This document shows, in pieces, positions 32,742 through 36,642 of a stretch of 36,642 nt of DNA. Location of the stretch: assembly GCF_010548145.1 (NCBI RefSeq), contig NZ_JAAGLN010000050.1:1-36642 (forward strand), read 5' to 3'. The notes under the pieces are model-generated. The model worked only from the letters and a program-made list of their open reading frames with translations. It was not told the DNA's origin and did no database searches. Position 1 is the stretch's first letter. Each line of letters starts with the position of its first letter. The position numbers and the translations under genes are program-made. The DNA is from Streptomyces sp. SID10853 (GTDB taxonomy: Bacteria > Actinomycetota > Actinomycetes > Streptomycetales > Streptomycetaceae).

Positions 32742-32975
32742 ATGGCACGTTGCGAGGTATGCGGAAACGACTACGGCATGTCCTTCGAGGTGCACGCGCA
32801 GGGCGCGGTGCACGTCTTCGACTGCTTCTCCTGCGCCATTCACCGCATGGCGCCCATCTGTCGGCACTGCCGTGTCCAGGTCATCGGTCAGGGCGTGGAG
32901 GCGGACGGCGAGTGGTACTGCGGCGGGCACTGCGCCCGCGCGGAGGGGAAGGAGGGCATCGTCGACAAGGTCTGA
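32742..32975 (+). CDS. Small eight-cysteine zinc-binding protein
   Basis: A 77-residue protein with four paired Cys motifs: Cys4/Cys7 (CEVC), Cys28/Cys31 (CFSC), Cys40/Cys43 (CRHC) and Cys60/Cys64 with His63 (CGGHC). This is enough for two Zn4 sites of the zinc-ribbon or LIM-like kind. There is no catalytic motif. It has been annotated in streptomycetes as a metallothionein-like or hypothetical protein, so I leave the function open. The ATG at 32742 was chosen because CEVC follows at once; the ribosome site is weak (GTGGCG). Confidence 0.75.
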   Translation: MARCEVCGNDYGMSFEVHAQGAVHVFDCFSCAIHRMAPICRHCRVQVIGQGVEADGEWYCGGHCARAEGKEGIVDKV

Positions 32976-33004
32976 TTCTGCCCGGTTCTGTCCCTCCGGC
33001 GGGA

Positions 33005-33020
33005 CCCCCCGTCCGGGGGG
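33005..33020 (+). terminator. GC hairpin between the zinc protein and SURF1
   Basis: CCCCCC / GGGGGG with a GTCC loop lies 30 bases after the zinc-protein stop. Confidence 0.45.
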
Positions 33021-33035
33021 ACCTCCTCGTGCGAG

Positions 33036-33041
33036 TACCTT
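33036..33041 (+). promoter_or_regulatory. -10 box of leaderless SURF1 gene
   Basis: TACCTT ends 7 nt before the GTG start, with no ribosome site between. Confidence 0.45.
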
Positions 33042-33048
33042 CTGAGAC

Positions 33049-33837
33049 GTGTACCGCTTCCTGTTGACACGGCAGTGGGTGATTCTCGCCCTCGTCTCAC
33101 TCGTCCTGATGCCGACGATGATCAAGCTGGGCTTCTGGCAGCTGCACCGTCATGAGCACAAGGTCGCGCAGAACACGCTCATCGGCAAGAACCTCAAGTC
33201 GAAACCCGTACCGGTCGGGGACCTCACCTCCCCCGGGCACACCGTGCCGTACGACCAGTACTGGCGCCAGGTGACAGCGACCGGCCACTTCGACACCGCG
33301 GACCAGGTCGTCGTACGGCGCAGGACCTCGGCCGACGGCACCGTCGGTTACCACGTCCTGACGCCCTTCGTCCTGGACGGCGGCAAGACCGTCCTCATCA
33401 ACCGCGGCTGGGTCGCGGACAACGGCAGCCAGCTCACGCTCCCCAAGATCCCCGCCGCCCCCAAGGGCAGGGTGACGGTGGCCGGCCGGCTGATGGCCGA
33501 CGAGACGACCGGGGCCAGCGGGATCAAGAACGAGAAGGGACTGCCGCCCCATCAGGTGATGCTGATCAACAGCGTCGAAGAGGCGAAGACGCTGGGCAGG
33601 ACGGTGCTCGGCGGGTACATCGAGCAGACCGCTCCGCAGCCCAAGGGCGACTCGCCCCAGCTGATCCCGGCGCCGGAGCACTCGGACATCGGCCCGCACA
33701 TGGCGTACGCCGTCCAGTGGTGGCTCTTCACCGCCGGCGTCCCCATCGGGTTCGTCGTCCTCGCGCGCCGTGAGAAGCGCGAGCGGGCGGCCGCCGGGTC
33801 GGAGAGCTCACCCGAACCCGTACCCGCCGCTGCTTAA
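33049..33837 (+). CDS. SURF1 family cytochrome oxidase biogenesis protein
   Basis: A 262-residue SURF1-like protein. An N-terminal helix (residues about 9-30) ends in the conserved LGFWQLHRHEHK. A large extracytoplasmic domain includes YWRQVTATGHF, VLTPFVLDGGKTVLINRGWV, and LPPHQVMLINS. A C-terminal helix, HMAYAVQWWLFTAGVPIGFVV, holds the family's NH/HMAYAxQWW motif. SURF1 helps place heme a or Cu in cytochrome aa3 oxidase. It starts with GTG in a likely leaderless transcript. The 30-bp gap to the GH15 gene allows co-transcription. Confidence 0.92.
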   Translation: MYRFLLTRQWVILALVSLVLMPTMIKLGFWQLHRHEHKVAQNTLIGKNLKSKPVPVGDLTSPGHTVPYDQYWRQVTATGHFDTADQVVVRRRTSADGTVGYHVLTPFVLDGGKTVLINRGWVADNGSQLTLPKIPAAPKGRVTVAGRLMADETTGASGIKNEKGLPPHQVMLINSVEEAKTLGRTVLGGYIEQTAPQPKGDSPQLIPAPEHSDIGPHMAYAVQWWLFTAGVPIGFVVLARREKRERAAAGSESSPEPVPAAA

Positions 33838-33867
33838 CGCGGCACACTCCCGGGAAGACGGCACACC

Positions 33868-35667
33868 GTGACCCAACGTATCGAGGACTACGCCCTCATC
33901 GGCGATCTGCAGACCGCGGCCCTGGTCGGCAAGGACGGCTCCATCGACTGGCTGTGCCTGCCGCGCTTCGACTCGGGGGCGTGTTTCGCCGCCCTGCTCG
34001 GCGACGACGAGAACGGCCACTGGCGCATCGCCCCCGCCGGGGCCGGCGACTGCACCAGGCGGAGCTACCGGGGCGAGTCGCTCGTCCTCGACTCGGTCTG
34101 GGAGACACCGTCCGGCACGGTCAAGGTCACCGACTTCATGCCGCAGCGCGACACCGCACCGGACATCGTGCGGATCGTCGAGGGCGTCACCGGCCAGGTC
34201 GAGATGGCGGGCACGCTGCGGCTGCGCTTCGACTACGGCTCGGTCGTCCCGTGGATGCGCCGCTCGGACGGGCACCGGGTCGCGGTGGCAGGACCGGACT
34301 CGGTATGGCTGCGCAGCGAGCCCGAGGTGAAGACCTGGGGCCAGCACTTCTCCACCTGCTCGTCGTTCACGGTGGCCGCGGGCGAGAAGGTGGCGTTCGT
34401 CCTCACCTGGCACCCGTCGGAGGACCCGCGCCCGGCGCTGGTGGACCCGCACGAGTCGCTCGTGAACGCGCTGGAGGACTGGCACGCCTGGTCGGCGCGC
34501 TGCCGCTACCGGGGCCCGTACCGCGAGGCCGTGATCCGCTCGCTGATCACCCTGAAGGCGCTCACCTTCGGCCCGACCGGCGGCATCGTCGCGGCCCCGA
34601 CCACCTCGCTCCCCGAGGAGATCGGCGGCGTACGCAACTGGGACTACCGGTTCTGCTGGCTGCGCGACTCCACACTCACCCTCGGCGCGCTGCTGGCCTG
34701 CGGCTATCTGGACGAGGCCGCGGCATGGCGCGACTGGCTGCTGCGCGCCGTCGCGGGCAGCCCGGGCGACCTGCAGATCATGTACGGCCTGGCGGGCGAG
34801 CGGCGGCTGCCGGAGACGGAGCTGGGGTGGCTGCGCGGTCACGAGGGCTCCGTACCGGTGCGCACCGGCAACGGAGCGGTGACCCAGCTGCAGCTCGACG
34901 TGTACGGCGAGGTCATCGACTCGCTCCATCTGGCCCGCACATCGGGGCTGTCCAACGAGCCGCATGCCTGGAGTCTCCAGCTGGCCCTGCTCGGCTTCCT
35001 GGAGTCACGCTGGCGCGAGCCGGACGAGGGCCTGTGGGAAGTACGCGGGCCGCGCCGCCACTTCGTGCACTCCAAGGTGATGGCGTGGGTGGCAGCCGAC
35101 CGGGCCGTACGCACCCTGGAGGCCGAGCCGGAGCTGCGCGGGGACGTCGAGCGGTGGCGGCGGATGCGCGACGAGGTGCACCAGGAGGTGTGCGAGAAGG
35201 GCTTCGACCCGGAGCGCAACACCTTCACCCAGTCGTACGGCTCCACGGAGCTGGACGCGGCGACCCTGCTCATCCCCCAGGTCGGCTTCCTGCCGCCGGA
35301 CGACCCGCGGGTGGTCGGGACGGTGGACGCGGTACGCGACGAGCTGTGCCACGGCGGGCTGGTGCGCCGCTACAGCATGGAGGGGCCGTCGGTCGACGGC
35401 CTGCCGGGCGGTGAGGGGACGTTCCTGGTCTGTTCGTTCTGGCTGGCCGACGCTCTGCGGCTGACCGGGCGCGTCAAGGAGGCCGAGGCGCTCTTCGAGA
35501 AGCTGCTCTCGCTCCGCAACGACGTCGGGCTGCTGGCCGAGGAGTACGACCCGGTGGCCGGGCGCCAGCTCGGCAACTTCCCGCAGGCGTTCAGCCACAT
35601 CGGCCTGGTGAACACCGCTCTGGCGCTGGCCCGCGCGCTGGGGACGCCCGGGCAGGATGCAGGATAG
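33868..35667 (+). CDS. Glycoside hydrolase family 15 protein (trehalase/glucoamylase-like)
   Basis: A 599-residue cytoplasmic protein without a signal peptide. The N-terminal domain begins IEDYALIGDLQTAALVGKDGSIDWLCLPRFDS, the hallmark start of bacterial GH15 proteins (described by its ends, IEDYALIGD and CLPRFDS). The alpha/alpha-barrel includes GGVRNWDYRFCWLRDSTLTL, which carries the catalytic-region acidic residue, and later acidic segments. Related actinobacterial enzymes hydrolyse trehalose or alpha-glucans; the substrate here cannot be fixed. The GTG start has GGGAAG upstream. An SDR gene follows 4 bp after the stop. Confidence 0.9.
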   Translation: MTQRIEDYALIGDLQTAALVGKDGSIDWLCLPRFDSGACFAALLGDDENGHWRIAPAGAGDCTRRSYRGESLVLDSVWETPSGTVKVTDFMPQRDTAPDIVRIVEGVTGQVEMAGTLRLRFDYGSVVPWMRRSDGHRVAVAGPDSVWLRSEPEVKTWGQHFSTCSSFTVAAGEKVAFVLTWHPSEDPRPALVDPHESLVNALEDWHAWSARCRYRGPYREAVIRSLITLKALTFGPTGGIVAAPTTSLPEEIGGVRNWDYRFCWLRDSTLTLGALLACGYLDEAAAWRDWLLRAVAGSPGDLQIMYGLAGERRLPETELGWLRGHEGSVPVRTGNGAVTQLQLDVYGEVIDSLHLARTSGLSNEPHAWSLQLALLGFLESRWREPDEGLWEVRGPRRHFVHSKVMAWVAADRAVRTLEAEPELRGDVERWRRMRDEVHQEVCEKGFDPERNTFTQSYGSTELDAATLLIPQVGFLPPDDPRVVGTVDAVRDELCHGGLVRRYSMEGPSVDGLPGGEGTFLVCSFWLADALRLTGRVKEAEALFEKLLSLRNDVGLLAEEYDPVAGRQLGNFPQAFSHIGLVNTALALARALGTPGQDAG

Positions 35668-35671
35668 GGCC

Positions 35672-36427
35672 ATGGATCTTGGACTGAAGGACCGCGTCTA
35701 CATCGTCACCGGGGCCACCAGGGGGCTGGGATTCGCCTCAGCCCGCGAACTGGCGGCCGACGGCGCGAAGGTGATCGTCACCGGGCGCGAGGAGGAGTCG
35801 GCGCGCGCGGCGGCGGCCGAGCTGGGCCACGGCGCGGTCGGGGTGGCGGCGGACAACAGCGATCCGGCGGCCGCCGAACGGCTGATCGCGACCGCCCGGG
35901 AGCACTTCGGGCGCTTCGACGGCATCCTCATCAGCGTCGGCGGCCCGGCCCCCGGCTCCGCCGCCGACAACACCGACGAGCAGTGGCGTACGGCCTTCGA
36001 GGCCGTCTTCCTGGGCGCGGTACGGCTCGCGCGCACCGCGGCGGCCGAGCTGTCCGACGGCGGGGTGATCGGCCTGGTGCTCTCCGCTTCGGTGCACGAG
36101 CCCATCGGCGGCCTGACGATCTCCAACGGGCTCCGCCCCGGCCTGGCCGGCTTCGCCAAGTCGCTGGCCGACGAGGTGGGTCCGCGCGGGATCCGGGTGG
36201 TCGGACTGCTGCCCGGCCGTATCGACACGGACCGGGTGCGACAGCTGGACACGCTCGGCGGTGACCCGGAGGCGGCGCGCGCGAAGTCCGAGGCGCGGGT
36301 TCCGCTGCGGCGTTACGGGCGGCCCGAGGAGTTCGGCAGGACCGCGGCGTTCATGCTGTCCCCCGCGGCCTCGTATCTCACCGGGGTCATGCTGCCGGTC
36401 GACGGCGGCTCCCGGCGCGGATTCTGA
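35672..36427 (+). CDS. Divergent SDR family oxidoreductase lacking the catalytic Tyr/Lys
   Basis: A 251-residue short-chain dehydrogenase-like protein. The dinucleotide motif TGATRGLG (residues 13-20) is intact. Counting from Ser138, the catalytic Tyr position is Ser151 and the Lys position is Arg155 (SNGLR instead of YxxxK). The Asn position is Val112, and the NNAG motif is replaced by VGGP. This fits the CDD group of BKR-like SDR proteins noted for missing the tetrad. A Ser-Arg version of the active site or a non-catalytic role are both possible. ATG 35672 is preferred over an ATG at 35657 that overlaps the GH15 stop. It is probably co-transcribed with GH15. Confidence 0.82.
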   Translation: MDLGLKDRVYIVTGATRGLGFASARELAADGAKVIVTGREEESARAAAAELGHGAVGVAADNSDPAAAERLIATAREHFGRFDGILISVGGPAPGSAADNTDEQWRTAFEAVFLGAVRLARTAAAELSDGGVIGLVLSASVHEPIGGLTISNGLRPGLAGFAKSLADEVGPRGIRVVGLLPGRIDTDRVRQLDTLGGDPEAARAKSEARVPLRRYGRPEEFGRTAAFMLSPAASYLTGVMLPVDGGSRRGF

Positions 36428-36433
36428 CCACAG

Positions 36434-36483
36434 CGTCCGGCGCGCGGACGCCGGGCCCCGGACCAGTCGCGGGCCGGGGCCCG
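36434..36483. terminator. Tandem hairpin terminator between convergent genes
   Basis: Two consecutive hairpins: CGTCCG / CGGACG with a 5-nt loop (36434-36450), then a 10-bp stem CGGGCCCCGG / CCGGGGCCCG with a 12-nt loop (36452-36483). They lie between two stop codons facing each other. Confidence 0.8.
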
Positions 36484-36484
36484 T

Positions 36485-36642
36485 TCAGCTCAGTTCCACC
36501 GCCGTGACCAGCACGGCCACCGACCGGTCCGCACCGGTGGCGGCGGCCACCGCCGCACGTACCGCCCCCGCCACATCCAGCGCCCGCCACCCGGCGGCCA
36601 CCGCGAACTCCACCCGCACATGGTCGTCGGTGCGGTGCACGG
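36485..36642 (-). CDS. Hypothetical protein, C-terminal fragment
   Basis: Only the last 51 or so codons are in the window. The visible part, VEFAVAAGWRALDVAGAVRAAVAA and then SVAVLVTAVELS, has a strand-helix-strand pattern like the Asp23/Gls24 envelope-stress family (positions only; no signature residue is decisive). Frame and codon bias look like a real gene ending at TGA 36485. The family is uncertain. Confidence 0.55.
   Translation of the reverse strand, partial: VHRTDDHVRVEFAVAAGWRALDVAGAVRAAVAAATGADRSVAVLVTAVELS

Noticed and set aside
1..36642. tRNA or rRNA genes, CRISPR arrays, insertion sequences or phage genes
   Set aside because: No cloverleaf, regularly spaced repeat array, transposase or integrase motif was recognised on either strand. 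The accessory block has no visible att site or mobility gene.

Overview
The window is chromosomal DNA of very high G+C content. Its gene set is typical of the Streptomyces core: SerB with two ACT domains, InhA-type FabI beside FabG, a TldD/PmbA pair, TyrS, MoaA, ActP plus DUF485, a subtilase, SURF1, a GH15 hydrolase and a 6C small RNA. GTG and TTG starts are common, and several genes look leaderless. The genus assignment is an inference from these features.

Layout. (1) 1-5453: an FHA-domain protein running off the left edge, serB, a SixA-type phosphatase, a small membrane protein, and a CynX/NimT-type MFS exporter with its 38-aa partner, facing a FadR-type GntR regulator across a palindromic operator. 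(2) 5526-15431: an accessory block. A small secreted protein is followed by seven co-directional genes: a heterocycle-type amidohydrolase, an NCS2 nucleobase permease, a GntR/FCD regulator, a lone molybdopterin-binding hydroxylase subunit, an ACMSD-type amidohydrolase, an Asp/Glu-racemase-fold protein with both catalytic cysteines replaced by glycine, and a prFMN-type UbiD decarboxylase. A 17-bp motif recurs at the promoter of the first gene and just ahead of the GntR gene, which suggests one regulon. (3) 15481-24046: housekeeping genes fabG-fabI, tldD-pmbA (separated by a 30-bp direct duplication with a hairpin insert), tyrS, a GlsB-type protein, DUF3099, the 6C RNA, a Cys-containing small protein and moaA. 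(4) 24057-36642: actP-DUF485, a secreted subtilase, a zinc alcohol dehydrogenase, a translationally coupled alkylglycerol-monooxygenase-like/lysoplasmalogenase-like pair, a VIT1 transporter, a DEDDh exonuclease-BRCT fusion, an eight-Cys zinc protein, SURF1, GH15, an SDR without its catalytic Tyr/Lys, and a partial gene at the right edge.

How the genes may work together. The block at 6009-15431 looks like an uptake-and-breakdown route for an N-heterocyclic or aromatic carboxylic compound: import by NCS2, hydrolytic deamination or ring opening, molybdenum hydroxylation, two independent decarboxylase-type enzymes, and a racemase-fold enzyme with an altered active site. I cannot name the substrate from sequence, and this is the most likely place for undescribed chemistry. 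A second candidate system is the coupled pair at 29015-30630. Its two products resemble the two animal enzyme families that cleave ether lipids (AGMO/TMEM195 and TMEM86), and a GACA/TGTC inverted repeat lies just upstream.
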